Positions 46,398 through 56,131 of a stretch of DNA of 64,000 nucleotides are shown piece by piece. Source of the stretch: Isoetes taiwanensis (lineage: Eukaryota > Streptophyta > Lycopodiopsida > Isoetales > Isoetaceae); the NCBI GenBank assembly GCA_021234155.1, contig JAJEKV010000072.1, forward strand, positions 6,059,676 through 6,123,675, written 5' to 3'. The position numbers were made by a program, and so were the translations under genes. The notes beneath the pieces are model-generated. The model was not told the DNA's origin and did not search any database. It saw only the letters and a program-made list of their open reading frames with translations. How positions within the stretch are numbered: the stretch's first letter is position 1; each line of letters begins with the position of its first letter.

Positions 46398-49300
46398 CTA
46401 AGACTCAGTTATGTACAAAAGTGTGAGGAGTGATGAGAGAGGAAGTGATGAGAGAGGAAGATCCTCATCACCTTCACTTCTTTCACTATCACTAGAGGAA
46501 GTGCTTGAGTTATCTTCCTCATCACTATCAACAGATGGTGAAGCATTGCCACCACCTTCTTCATCCTCTTCTTCGTAATTACAAGCTTTTTTTAAGCAAA
46601 TTGATAGTCCTCCGGCGTAGACGATTGTCGATTTCAATTTAAAAATCATAGCATAATATAGTCACGCCATTAAGGATCAGCTCATCCCTACAACCCACCT
46701 TCTTGGACTTTCTCCCTTTTCCTTGGCTTCTCATTTCTAACTCATATCTACCTTCAAAAGCATTTTCTCGAAATGTTGCAAGCCAATGAATCTTGAGTTT
46801 AGTGACTAAGCCTTCCTCCTTTGACCGTGTCAAGCACTTTTGCTATCCGTAAAGGTCGACCTTTGTCATCCTCCCTCAAGAGGGAAGAGCAATTAGCATA
46901 CCCTTGGTAATTTCGCGGATATTACCTTGAGGCTCATTCCCCGCCTTGGTCCGAGGTACATGACTCGATCCTCGCCTTCTTCTACGCAGTGCTAACGTAG
47001 CATTGCTTGGACCTCGCTTGGTGCCGGGGTTGATGGAAGGTGTTAGGCCATTGAAATGGTTCTTGCAACCGCCTTTAGAGCTATATTTTTCACAACAATT
47101 TTCTGCTCGAGAAAGAAGTTACTCCACCACATTCGATCTTCTTCTAAGAAGTACTTAAAGCCCGAGGAAATTCCATTTTCTATGGCTTTTAAGGATGACT
47201 CGGGGTACTTTTCTTCCGCTTTGGACTCCTTAGGATTTTTGAGAGGAAGTTGCTCAAAGACGCTCTACTTAAGGAAGTGTCCGAATATATTTAAGGAAGC
47301 TGCATCCCTCCGGTGGACTCCAAATTCTTAGTTGTGGTATACTTCTTGCCCTGAAGAAACTCTGGTCATCCTTCAAGTAGAACTTGATGTGATGTTGAAA
47401 GGTGAGATCATTCAATTTGTTCACGCCTTTGTTCTCTCGGGTCTCAACGTTGAGAGAAAATAAAACTCTCTCGAAAATCAGCAAGATCTTTAAGAAGATC
47501 GATCACCGGAGTGGGAGTGTAAGAATCTTCAATAATTCGAACTAAAGTAGGAAGAGAGAAAGCCTTCTTCCTTCCGAGGCGCATTTAAAATCTGGCAATA
47601 TTTGGTCAATCTGATCATGAGTGTGGCCTACAAGTAAGAAACCCAAATTTCACTTTTCTAAAGATCCCTAGCTCCACTAACATGGCACAAGACGCAAAGA
47701 GTGTTTGGTTCTTGTTCTCCCTTGTAGTATTGTCAAGTTGCGTAAAAAGCACCGTGGTAATTGCTCTTGCTCGCACAGACCTTGTTAAGAATTGTAATTG
47801 TGAGGTTAGGGTCACCATGCAAGTTTGGATACGCCAAGAATACTTTGCACTTTTAGACTTCCTTTGAAGACCATAGCTCCTACAAGGTGGACCTTAACAA
47901 AACATTCCTCCGCACATCTTTAGGAATGTTCAAGAAATGCGTAGAGTAGTTTTTTTTGGTCCATTCCATCAATCACAAATGCATATATATTGCAAAGGGA
48001 CGCTCAAGAGATTTTTTTTTCGTGTTTGGCAAGCTTTCTTCTCTCTCTTTGTTGTTCACGATGTCCGGCAAGGTTCTCATGGTACAATATCTCAGAAAGA
48101 AATGAGGTCAAAGCATTATCTTTAAAACAAGTGAGAGATTGGAGAACATGAGCTTACTTCTTTCGACCTCTCGCCTTTGCGTTTCTCTTTGACTCTTTAA
48201 TTTCGCACACCTTGAACAAAACAGATATTCTATGTCTCCCTCGAATTTTCACTAAACCAAATCACTTTTCCACAACCGGTGAAGTGTGAGTAAGAGTATG
48301 TGTCAAGCCGAGTGCAAGTCTCTTTGTACTCATTAAAAACATCTTTTTGGTGATGTTATCGCTAAATGATACATGTTATCTTGTTAGCAGCTTCTCACAT
48401 GTTTCTCTAAAATATTTCTCCATCCATGACACAAAGAAAGAAGGGCATGCATGGTTATAACTCTTCTTGGTCAACAATGATCATCAATTGCTGGATTTTT
48501 GTCCAGGTTTTTGTGTATTCTAGACATTCGGTGGACCCCTAAACGGTGGACAACCATAAAGCATTTCTCGCAAACTTCTTGATCGGTTAATGTAGTGCAA
48601 GAAGGTGTTGGGGTCTGGTCTTACATGATAGGCCAAATAGGCATTCCGTCAGCCAATGTCATTGAACTCAGAGTTGTCTCTAATTGTTCGTAATTTAGCC
48701 ATGTTAAATTTGTTGATGCAACCCAATGAGCAGCATTTACTTCTTAAAAGTCTTCTCATTTTGTGCTCGTCCATAAGGTTTCTTCTTCTTCAGGGAGCAT
48801 GCTTCAAAACTAAAAATCCACCTTGAATTTCTTGGTGGATTGGCTAGAGAATGTGTAATCTCGCTTGCACTTCGTTGGTGTCTTCATCTTCAAGAGAGTT
48901 CTACTGGGGTGACCTCCTCTACCCTTAGTGGTGTGCATGTAGAGGAGAACAAACCACGGAAGTCAGTACACCCTGATAAGGCGGAGGTGCGGGTTGAATG
49001 AAGGAGATGGGCCACCATATGATGTGCCAAATGAAAGTTGTTGTAGCGCCTTCACGGGGAGTTCGCTTCAAACATGTCTCTTAAAGCGACCGGAATTCTC
49101 AAAAACCCATGTGTCACCACGCTTGTGTGAAGAGGTGTAGATGCCGCAGGGTCGCCTCTTCATTTGTAGTGAAATCGTGGTGGGAGAAGCGATGGAGGAT
49201 CTCGCAAAATTTGAACGTCTTTGTATTCCCGCATGTGTAAGTGAAGATGGAGAAACAACAAACCACGGAGGTAGTCTGGTTCCGAAAAATTTGCTTTGAG

Positions 49301-49600
49301 GTCGAGCCATTGTAGTGTCTGGGATGGTACAAATGGTGGTAGAAGATTGCTACGCAAATGCGTGAGGGTTGGAAAGGTGGTGGCAGCCGGTTTCCCTCCG
49401 GACTTGGAGAGGGTTGGAAAGGTGGTGGCACCGCTAGTTACCGGACTCCTGAGTGTCTTCGAGAAGCAACAAAGACCTTGTCGAGGTAGGTGTTGAAGAA
49501 GCATCTCCGCCTTGTGTTCCATCCGGCGTAGAGGTACTTGGGCAAATAAATGGTGGTGGAAGTTTGTTCACGGCGGTTAACCATGTCAAACAACCGCAAA
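46398..49600 (-). pseudogene. Transposase related to the DUF7869 family, broken
   Basis: Several minus-strand frames share a theme. Near 48.7 kb there is a Cys cluster (KCCSLGCINKF, then LRTIRDNS). Near 48.57 kb comes VCEKCFMVVHRLGVHRMSRI. Near 47.74-47.66 kb the frame reads FTQLDNTTRENKNQTLFASC, then LVELGIFRKVKFGFL. This matches the DN...ENKN...F..V...F core of proteins annotated as DUF7869, found in plant and protist transposons; the expected GHTHEDID reads CRPHSDQID. The C-terminal part is acidic (46398-46649, DSDEEDNSSTSSSD). No frame is intact. The gene diverges from the ParB/methyltransferase gene that starts near 50.6 kb. Confidence 0.55.
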
Positions 49601-49699
49601 AATTGTGGGCTTGTTACTAACTCACAAGTCGATTGGACTAATGATATTCAAGAATACAAATGCTATTCCTAATAGTATTTTGTGTGCGATTTGTCGTGT

Positions 49700-49850
49700 G
49701 TGTGCAAAGATGTTATTCCGGTATACACTTGTCCGTGAGTGTTTGGACAAGACGTATTCCGCATTACATAGAAAAACACAACCGACAAAGGGCCTACCTT
49801 TAAAAAGGAAAATCGGCGCCTCGGTTCATGTATTCCGCTTTGAGATTTAG
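49700..49850 (+). other. Leader region with scattered GTATTCC motifs
   Basis: Four GTATTCC/ATTCCGG-type half-motifs occur in 150 bases (near 49713, 49750 and 49827), the same element as in the hairpin array that follows. No gene is identified. Confidence 0.5.
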
Positions 49851-49980
49851 TCGCCAGCCCGAAAGGCTTAGATCAATATACATTTGTCAGATTCCGATTT
49901 ACATAGCGAAGACAATGGACAGGTAAGCATATAAAGTACATAGTACGTCTTTCTTTTGTTTCCTGATTTGGTTTTGTAGG

Positions 49981-50355
49981 GCAAAGTGTATTCCAGAATA
50001 CACTTTGCCCATCTGTCGAAGAGCAAAGTGTATTCCGGAATACACTTTGCTCACTGGCGAAGTGCAAAGTGTATTCCGGAATACACTTTGCCCTTCGGGT
50101 GAAGAGCAAAGTGTATTCCGGAATACACTTTGCACTACGCCTGTAGTGCAAAGTGTATTCCGGAATACACTTTGCCTCCTATTCAGAGTGCAAAGTGTAT
50201 TCGGATACACTTTGCTCCTTCCCGGCGGGCAAAGTGTATTCGAATAAAAGTGTATTCCTGGAATACTTTGCACTACCTCTGAGGGGCAAAGTGTATTCCT
50301 GAATACACTTTGCTCTTCACCCGAAGGGCAAAGTGTATTCCGGAATACACTTTGC
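49981..50355. repeat. Hairpin array, nine units of 42 bp
   Basis: The palindrome GCAAAGTGTATTCC/GGAATACACTTTGC repeats at 49981, 50023, 50064, 50106, 50148, 50190, 50229 (degenerate), 50286 and 50328. The 13-14-base spacers are mostly self-complementary and differ: ACTAC.GCCT.GTAGT, CTTC.GGGT.GAAG, CTTC.ACCC.GAAG. Two adjacent half-palindromes plus the spacer therefore form one stem of about 18-19 pairs with a tetraloop. It lies in a non-coding interval upstream of the first exon of the ParB/methyltransferase gene. Confidence 0.95.
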
Positions 50356-50606
50356 TTGTCTTTTTGGAAACTCTTGTTTTTTAGCACTTAATGAAGACAC
50401 CTTTTAGCTAAAACAGACCACTTTAAAGGTTAAAATAACAATTTCGAGTCCAATTAAGGCACAAAAAATTGTTTTAGAGTTACTATATTTCTGCTTGTTT
50501 TCCTGTCTTTTTCTGGTTTTTAGGGCACAAGATTAGTAAATGTTATTCTGGAATACAGTTTTCGTTCGAATTTCTGTCTTAACATTGTTGTTTTAAACGT
50601 TTCTTC

Positions 50607-51335
50607 ATGGCGTGGAAGAAGGAAGCAAGAAGGCATCAAAGAAATCTCATAAGCCTAAGCGCCCACACCCACAAAAGCACACCGTGCCGACACCTGACGA
50701 ACCTGCTATTTACTTAAAACTTTCAAACGCAGTGGGTTCGTAAACTGTGGGTGCAGATGGAAAAATACAAAGACACCGACGTTTTTGTATGCGCCCAGAA
50801 AAGTGCTGGTAACAAAAGGTACGCCGACTCCGAGTTTGTGAACCTTGGGACAATAAAAGATGTCTCCGAGGTTGCCAGACAAGGTGGTCAGGTGGGGAGG
50901 CTATCCTTCAAGACCTCCCAAGGCTTCATAGTTGTGGACATCGCATTTTTTAGAATTGTCAGTGTGCAACCACCGGCACTGTACAAATTCTTTTCACACT
51001 ACCGGACAAAAAGAAGCCCGTGTTCGCAAGAATAGACAGTTTGTACCAAGATAAGCGAGGACTTTCCCCGCCGCTGAGTCCGAGCATTCGGATGGAGAAA
51101 GGTCACAATCATCACCCTCGGATGCTAGTTCTTCGTGGAGGTCATCGATGGAGGTTCCTGTGAACAAGACGCAGGAAGAACCCCCAGGCGGCCAAAGAAA
51201 CTTAGCAGGCCAAGGGCAACCATAGCCGCTAAAGAACCAAAGAAGCGAAAGCAAAGCCAGCCTTTGAAATCACGTAAGTCCCCGAGGAACCTAAGAAGAA
51301 GAAGGGGAAGGGTAAAGCACCGGTGTTGCTATTAA
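50607..51335 (+). pseudogene. N-terminal exons of the second ParB/methyltransferase gene
   Basis: A basic start region (KKASKKSHKPKRPHPQKH, near 50630-50685) is followed by a frame with KYKDTDVFVCAQKSAGNKRY, then LGTIKDVSEVARQGGQVGRL. In a neighbouring frame comes DKKKPVFARIDSLYQDKRG near 51005-51060. The last part loosely recalls the start of BAH domains (V.RI..I..D..G), which I do not consider proven. A Ser/Glu-rich and then Lys/Arg-rich tail follows (KEPKKRKQSQPLKS). Frameshifts are frequent. Confidence 0.45.
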
Positions 51336-51429
51336 GGAAAAAAAAAAAGTTGATAAAACATCTGAAAAATGGAAGAGATTAACCCGCACAAGTTTGTGCA
51401 AGGTGTCATTTATTTGCCAATCACTTCAA

Positions 51430-51900
51430 TGAAGCTTCCTCCCAAAAAATGAAGCTGGTGAAAGGCCACTTCAGGTTCGCAAAATTTATGCCGATCACTT
51501 GAGGAACCCGGCGACGTAATAAGGAGCAATCCAAATGCTCATGTGGCCCCAATAGTTGTCCTTGTTGACAGGGAGCAAAGGCACAACCCCCGTGAGTATG
51601 ACAGAGAAAACGCGACACCTACACTCACTACATCTTGGGAGGGAATCATAGCTTCAAGGCAAGAAGGCAACTTTACAAAGAAAAAGAAGAACCCGAGGTA
51701 CCTCTCCGCCCCTCCTACCATTTGTCATCGTGGGTCTTGGCGATGAAGAAGCAAAAATTGTTGCCAACACCCACAATGCCGACAACGAAAGTACAAACTA
51801 AAGATGAGCTTTGTCGACAAGATCCGGTTTATGCATCGTGGAGTATGTAATTTTCAAGGAAAAGTACGGTGAGGACCTTAAGAAGCCAAAATTTTTCCTT
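51430..51900 (+). pseudogene. ParB/Srx-like domain exon (second gene)
   Basis: One frame gives QVRKIYADHL (near 51475-51505) and the next RSNPNAHVAPIVVLVDREQ (near 51520-51580). Further on come DEEAKIVANTHNADNES (near 51745-51795) and MSFVDKIRFMH. This parallels exon 2 of the gene at 35944: a ParB-type I....., a G/P-rich turn, P..V.V, then an Asn-containing helix pair before FVDKI or YVEKL. The two genes are homologous in this region. Stop codons in all frames make this copy a pseudogene. Confidence 0.55.
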
Positions 51901-52079
51901 GGAGCTTAAGGAGGCGTGCCATTGAATGTCAGCCTGAAATATGACGAGGCCAATAAAAGGCGCCTCTCATTGGCCATGACAACCGGTTCCAGCTTAGCTT
52001 TTCAGAGATGGCAAGGTAAGCACAAAATGTATTCCGCAATAGCAAACCAACTATTTGACGTGAAATCTTCTTGAACAGA

Positions 52080-52310
52080 TTTGGGAACTTCGAGCGAGAT
52101 ATTTACAATGTTCGAAATGAGGGAGTTAAAGAGCAGGGGGCAAGGAGAGACAAAACAAGAAAAAACCCCTGACGTGCCCAAAAAAGAAATGACCATTACC
52201 GCCCCGAGGGAAATGCGGGGCTTCTCCGACACGCGAGCTTCGGAGCAGCTTCCCAAAAGTTGTTGATAAGGAGTTTAGCCTAGAAGAAATGTCAAAGGAA
52301 TTGCACAAGT
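52080..52310 (+). pseudogene. Middle exon of the second ParB/methyltransferase gene
   Basis: After CAG near 52079 a frame reads FGNFERDIYNVRNEGVKEQG, changing to KKEMTITAPREMRGFSDTRA and then VDKEFSLEEMSKELHK before a GTAAGT donor at 52310. No domain is recognised. It lies between GTATTCC-motif introns. Confidence 0.35.
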
Positions 52311-52365
52311 AAGTTCTCTGACACAAACTTTACTCTTTGCATGTTAGATTCCCAAAAAAACATCA

Positions 52366-52585
52366 CAGCATGGTGTATTCCGAATACACATGCCTTCCTT
52401 CACACGGGCAATGTGTATTCCTGGAATACATTTGCTTGTTCTCTAGAAAAGCATTGTGTATTCGGAATACACATTGCTCCTCTAAAGAAAGGCATGTGTA
52501 TTCCGAATACACATTATGCTCCTTTAGAGAAGCAATCAGATTCTAATACACATTGCTTTTCTAGAGACAAGCAAGTGTTTGTCCC
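52366..52585. repeat. Second GTATTCC hairpin array, five units
   Basis: Units of GTGTATTC[C]GGAATACAC type are separated by spacers containing CTCTAGA or CTCTAAAG with partly complementary flanks (GCTTGT...AAAAGC, CTCC...AAGG). It lies in the intron between 52310 and about 52738. Isolated motifs also occur at 50541, 52026, 52641, 53408 and 53443, all between coding stretches. Confidence 0.9.
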
Positions 52586-52738
52586 AGTAGCGTAACTATT
52601 TTCTGCATATTGTTTCGAGGTAGCATCACCAGTTAACCAGTTTGTATTCCAGAATACAAATAGCTTGACTTTTATTTGTTTTCCTTTTACTTTGCCTTGA
52701 TTCTTACGTTTAATCTCATTGTTTCCTTAACGCCTGCA

Positions 52739-53050
52739 GCAGCCAAAGAACGCCATAACATGTCAAACATGTTTGATGGAGCGCTTAAACGCCAAACCTT
52801 GGGAAAGGTGCAAGGAACTCTACCCAATTGCCACATCCGACGAAATGATTGTGCAATATGCACCAAATTTTGAGGGCTGGGTAAGTACTCTCAAAATTCC
52901 TTTTCTCTGCACAAACGATCTCTTGACAGTTGTTGTTTTGTTTTTCTTTAGAGCAAAAAGAAAAAAAAGACCTGCCCGGGGCTTTATGAATTTGGTTAGA
53001 ACAAAGACGGGAAGAGAGGTCGTTAGTCGAAAGAAGAACTGTTGAGCCGA
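52739..53050 (+). pseudogene. Exons of the second gene, region before the methyltransferase
   Basis: After TGCAG near 52738 a frame reads QPKNAITCQTCLMERLNAKP, then WERCKELYPIATSDEMIVQY, to a GTAAGT donor at 52880. The next exon after TTTAG (52952) is Lys-rich (SKKKKK). No family is recognised. Confidence 0.4.
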
Positions 53051-53129
53051 ACCATCCGACTACTGAGAGATTCGCATGTTTGATCAAAACAATTTATATT
53101 CAATCATTCATGGTGATTGCAATTTTATA

Positions 53130-54180
53130 ACCTTGTCGAACGGTTAAGCCACAGGACTTTACTTTGGTTATTGTGCTGATCTTCCCTACGGTTTAAGCTT
53201 AAAGACGCGGCCGATCTGACGACTAGCCCTTCAAATTTTCAGAGTTTAATGCTTTCATTGAAGGAATCAAACAGATCTCAACGGCCAAACATTGGCGTTT
53301 AGTTACGCTCCATTCGAGCATGCACCGGCTTGGTGGAATCAGCTTTCAAAAATCACTTTGGTTCTCCGGTTCAGCAGGATATGAAAAACCTTGTGCGGTA
53401 AGTCTTATTCCGTATCACAATTACTTTTCTCTTTAGTTACGTAGTGTATTCCTAATAGTGTTTCCTGCTTCTGGTTTTCGGGTGTTTTCTTGTTTTGCTA
53501 ACATCACTTTAAATGCTTCACTAGGTACAAAACGAACATCAACTACCATGGTGGAGGACCAAGGTTGCTCAAAGGGTAGAGTACCTTCATGTAGCTTATT
53601 GGAGTTTTGATGGGAAGAGGTCCATGGAACACTTTTTATCGCGCTGTCAAAACTTTTCAAACGTCCTAGAGTTTCCAGCCAGCCTTACGTAAAATTGCAG
53701 GACCCAAGTGCACAAGGCGGGATTGTGAATCACTACGAAACCACAAAAGCTTATCAACCATCTCCGGACATGTTCTCGCGTCCAGGAGATTGGGTGCTTG
53801 ATGCATCTGGTACTACTATCGCATTGCTTCTCTAAAGGAACGCATCTGGTACTACTATCGCATGTGCACTTAAGAAGGGCCGCAACTGTAGCCGTGGATA
53901 TTGATAAGGAGGTCGCATTTTGTGAAGATGAGACCGGCTGCCTTACCTACTTTACCGGATGAAAATCAAGAGTTAGGGGCCAAGTCTTCATCCGATTATG
54001 CTAAACTAACGTTCTCGAGAGATACGACCTCCATTCTCGAAAGCTCACTAGACGACGAGGCAACCTTTTGCAGAGCTTAAAAGAAGTAGCTTTAGCTACC
54101 ATTCCGAGAACAAGGAGGATACAAAACTTAAGTCTCCAAAGAAAGGAGCAGATTGAATGTAAGGACGAGACTACAGAGAG
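53130..54180 (+). pseudogene. Class-beta-type DNA amino-methyltransferase domain, broken
   Basis: Near 53160-53200 the frame reads LYFGYCADLPYGL, resembling amino-methyltransferase motif IV ((D/N)PPY-type, here D-L-P-Y). Near 53580-53690 comes YLHVAYWSFDGKRSMEHFLS. After an exon start at 53700, near 53790-53920, comes RPGDWVLDAS, then SGTTIACALKKGRN and, in the next frame, VAVDIDKEVAFCED. This matches the VLDpFaGSGTT..AA...gR...giE.D core of motif I. Motif IV before motif I is the order of class-beta N4-cytosine/N6-adenine methylases. A 22-base direct duplication at 53802-53869 (GCATCTGGTACTACTATCGC) and frameshifts break it. The fusion with a ParB-like region recalls phage ParB-methylase proteins. 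Confidence 0.62.
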
Positions 54181-54199
54181 CAAAGAAAAAAGAATGAGG

Positions 54200-54526
54200 A
54201 GGACTATGATGTAGATCTTTGACTACCGTGATATTAAAATTATCATTATTTATTACAATGAATCTTCAATATTGATGTACAAAAATTTATTAAAAACATA
54301 TTACTTTTTTTTTTTTCTATTCCGGTGCTTTTTTTAATGCTTTCGGTCTCTTCAAGTCTATGCCTAAATTTCGCTATTTTTATGATTTCTGTTTCATAAG
54401 TACAAAGTTTTCGCCTAATGATGGGCCAAAATGGCATGAAAAAAAATGCAAACCTCTAGAAATTCTCAACAACTACCAAAAAAGGCTTATTTTAGAAACA
54501 TGGTGTTTTTTTAAAGGGAATCTTTG
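54200..54526. other. AT-rich interval, nothing recognised
   Basis: No gene. It probably contains the right border of the 46.4-54.4 kb unit, but I could not match an inverted repeat to the left side. Confidence 0.4.
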
Positions 54527-54554
54527 AAACGGGAGTGATGCAACACTCCCGTTT
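54527..54554. other. 11-bp hairpin upstream of the 54653 ORF
   Basis: AAACGGGAGTG (54527-54537) pairs perfectly with CACTCCCGTTT (54544-54554) around a 6-base loop, about 100 bases before the ATG at 54653. It recalls the hairpins before the H3-like gene in position, though not in sequence. Confidence 0.8.
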
Positions 54555-54652
54555 AATTTGCAATCGTGTTGGTCGTAACAGTTGACAGGACCAAGTATTT
54601 TTCCTACACCGCCGCCTTAGCCATTTTCCTTTCCCACCGTGCTGAAAACCCA

Positions 54653-55801
54653 ATGGGGGAAACCTCTATTCCTCCCATGGAGGTGGACCCCATAGCATCC
54701 TCAGCAGCAAACCAGCTCCTTTTGCAGTATCAGCAGGAGCAAGAAGGAAGAACAGAAGAAGAGGAATCGAAAGATGAAGAATATGTGGAGCTCGAACCAG
54801 CAGAAGAACAGCGGCTAGCGGAAGAAGAATTACCCAACTTCGAGCGAAGCCGGCAGACCCTCAGAGTCGCTCCCCCACTCGGGCTAGGCATCACAAGCCT
54901 AGCCCCCATCATCATTGACGGCGAGGAGTACCTGCTCCTCAGTGACATCCAGAACCTCCCTGGATGCAGGGAGAGAGAGTTCCGACTCGACGAGTTGCTG
55001 CACCAACTGCGACAGCAACCAGACCTAGATGACTTCATCGTCCGGGGAGTCTCAGATTTCCCGCTTCAAGTGAGAGAAGCCGACACCTATACAGGAGAGT
55101 CGACTTCGGACCTCCAAGCCTACAGCAACATCAGGCAAGTAATGGAAGCTCGGGAACTTCCATCTGAGGAGGAGTTCTATGCCATCCAGGAACGGATGGG
55201 GATCTGTGGCAAGACCACGAGCATCTTGATACCAAGCTCTTCGACACCAGCTCCCACAGACAGAAGAGGAGGAATCGACATCAGGCGAGTTTCAGCAACA
55301 ATCAGGGATTACAGAGAAATCACTGAGGTAGAGGTCGATGAATACGCCGGAAGACATAGAGCTGGCGGCCAAGGGGGCGACGAGTCATCAACGACGCACA
55401 ATGACAGGTCGCTGAGGTACTACCTTCCCATGCTGCTGGATGGAAGGATAGCGGTGATACACCGCAAATTTAGCCCCAGGGGCAAAGAAGGAGTGTTTAT
55501 GCTCATCGCACTCTCTGGCTTTGGCATGCATGCTCGACTGGCTGCAAACATCGACTGCGCCATCTTAGTCAAGAGAGCGATGGCATTGGACATCTTCGAC
55601 TTCCCACTGCCCTACCAACGGCAGGGAAGATTAGCAGTAATCGCGGCCCACACCTCCGACCGCAGAGTAGAGGAATTGGTGACAGCCTTACAGGGCGGGA
55701 CGTCAACCAACATCCTCAGGAACTTGGGATGCTCGGTAGGAATGGCCCAAGTTAAGAAATTTCTCGAAGATAACCCATCCTACCGGCGATTTCAAGAATA
55801 G
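54653..55801 (+). CDS. Intact 382-residue protein of unknown family
   Basis: This is the longest undamaged frame in the right half of the window. The ATG at 54653 (MGETSIPPMEVDPIASSA) is preferred; the frame is open about 29 codons further up without an earlier ATG. Residues 20-65 are strongly acidic (TEEEESKDEEYVELEP). A hydrophobic block follows (LGLGITSLAPIIIDGEEYLL), then a charged middle, and a C-terminal part (residues about 270-382) that looks folded: GRIAVIHRKFSPRGKEG, VFMLIALSGFGMHARLAANI, NILRNLGCSVGMAQVKKFLE. No known domain is recognised. Its GC-rich codon use and acidic N-terminus resemble the H3-like gene. An AATAAA-like signal lies near 55845. Confidence 0.65.
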   Translation: MGETSIPPMEVDPIASSAANQLLLQYQQEQEGRTEEEESKDEEYVELEPAEEQRLAEEELPNFERSRQTLRVAPPLGLGITSLAPIIIDGEEYLLLSDIQNLPGCREREFRLDELLHQLRQQPDLDDFIVRGVSDFPLQVREADTYTGESTSDLQAYSNIRQVMEARELPSEEEFYAIQERMGICGKTTSILIPSSSTPAPTDRRGGIDIRRVSATIRDYREITEVEVDEYAGRHRAGGQGGDESSTTHNDRSLRYYLPMLLDGRIAVIHRKFSPRGKEGVFMLIALSGFGMHARLAANIDCAILVKRAMALDIFDFPLPYQRQGRLAVIAAHTSDRRVEELVTALQGGTSTNILRNLGCSVGMAQVKKFLEDNPSYRRFQE

Positions 55802-56131
55802 TTAGATTCTTAATCCCGGTAGCATTGTAATTGAGATATTACATAATAAATATATTTTGTTGCCGGGTGAAAGCATGTTGTAGTGGAACACTCTGGGTGT
55901 CCCCCCTGTCCCCCCTAAAAATGTGGTGGGAGATATCAAATTTGTGGTGCAATTTTAAATGTTTGTTTGGCGCCTAGTGCATAACTGCCCGGATTCAATC
56001 ATTTCTTGAACTGCAACGACCCGATTCTCACGCCACCCGTCCCATTCCAACTTCCTACGCCACCCGTCCCATTCCAATTTCCACCTAACTGATTCCTAAA
56101 CCCACCCGCACCTTTCCTGAAGCACACGGCT

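Noticed and set aside
49981-50355. CRISPR array
   Set aside because: Repeat and spacer lengths look superficially right, but the repeat is a full palindrome, the 13-14-base spacers are self-complementary, and the context is an intron-bearing eukaryotic gene without cas genes.
49873-50387. Open frames through the hairpin array on both strands (repeated KCIPEYTL or SVFRNTLC)
   Set aside because: They are translations of the palindromic repeat in several frames, with no other coding evidence.
43297-55801. Insertion of a large DNA virus, to explain histone-like and hairpin-flanked genes
   Set aside because: No capsid, packaging or polymerase genes are seen, the surrounding genes have introns, and the transposon termini explain most of the region.
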